The notes under the pieces: generated by a model
Databases searched by the model: none
What the model was told of the DNA's origin: nothing
The model's input: only the letters and a program-made list of their open reading frames with translations
Assembly (NCBI RefSeq): GCF_040744945.1
Contig: NZ_CP160453.1
Coordinates: 4,092,001 to 4,156,000 of the forward strand
Reading direction: 5' to 3'
From: Saccharothrix sp. HUAS TT1
GTDB lineage: Bacteria > Actinomycetota > Actinomycetes > Mycobacteriales > Pseudonocardiaceae
DNA length: 64,000 bases
Position numbers and translations under genes: made by a program
Part shown: positions 63,962-64,000 of the stretch, one piece after another
Layout: each line of letters begins with the position of its first letter
Position numbering within the stretch: position 1 is the stretch's first letter

Positions 63962-64000
63962 AGGCGTCGTGCCGGAGCCGGTTGTACGAGTTTCGGATGA

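Overview
The window is very GC-rich actinobacterial DNA. Genes are tightly packed, often with 1-4 bp ATGA/GTGA overlaps, and many start at GTG or TTG. Protein content (Tat-exported glycosidases, many regulators, orphan Ser/Thr kinases, a MocR regulator, a P450) suggests a filamentous actinomycete, most likely of the Pseudonocardiales (Saccharothrix/Actinosynnema/Lentzea type). That placement is inference; there is no rRNA in the window.

Left part (1-21 kb): plant-polysaccharide degradation mixed with signalling genes. A 5'-truncated GH127 beta-L-arabinofuranosidase-like enzyme opens the window. It is followed by a coupled Sel1-repeat/CHAT-TPR pair, a two-subunit molybdenum hydroxylase (IorAB-like), and a DeoR/LacI-type regulator divergent from a coupled GH30 (endo-galactanase-like) and BNR-repeat protein pair. 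GH127 plus GH30 points to arabinogalactan as a substrate. Next come a membrane-anchored SLT lysozyme-like protein, a large one-pass receptor joining a degenerate NTPase-like domain to an extracellular type-1 periplasmic-binding fold, an MpaB/Lcp-type oxygenase, and a secreted CE15-GH10-CBM2 xylanase. The xylanase is preceded by CGAAA-N-TTTCG operator motifs.

Middle (21-41 kb): a ROK regulator, then a six-gene sugar operon (degenerate ROK regulator, CUT2-type ABC ATPase, permease, lipoprotein binding protein, Gfo/Idh/MocA oxidoreductase, xylose-isomerase-like TIM barrel) closed by a strong hairpin. After it lie a divergent P450/CoA-transferase pair, a transmembrane Ser/Thr kinase, a double-GNAT acetyltransferase, an M28 membrane peptidase, a decayed mannonate-dehydratase pseudogene, a Sir2 deacylase, a SAM methyltransferase, and an ECF sigma factor with its probable membrane partner.

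Right part (41-58 kb): a Wzx/Wzy-type exopolysaccharide locus. It holds a DMT-like membrane protein, a polysaccharide deacetylase, an O-antigen ligase/Wzy protein with a 15-unit octapeptide insertion, a Wzz-like chain-length protein, a Wzx flippase, several glycosyltransferases (GT4 x3, GT87, GT2), a GHL15-type lipoprotein, a polyprenyl glycosylphosphotransferase, an FAD oxidoreductase and WecB (UDP-GlcNAc 2-epimerase). A 22-bp tandem array and a 132-bp nested palindrome (MITE-like) sit inside it.

The right end (58-64 kb) carries a lysyl-oxidase-like secreted protein, a soluble kinase, an alpha/beta hydrolase divergent from a MocR regulator with a direct-repeat operator, a prenyltransferase-fold protein, and a frameshifted dienelactone-hydrolase-like pseudogene. 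At least five genes appear to be leaderless, with a TAnnnT box 6-8 nt before the start codon.
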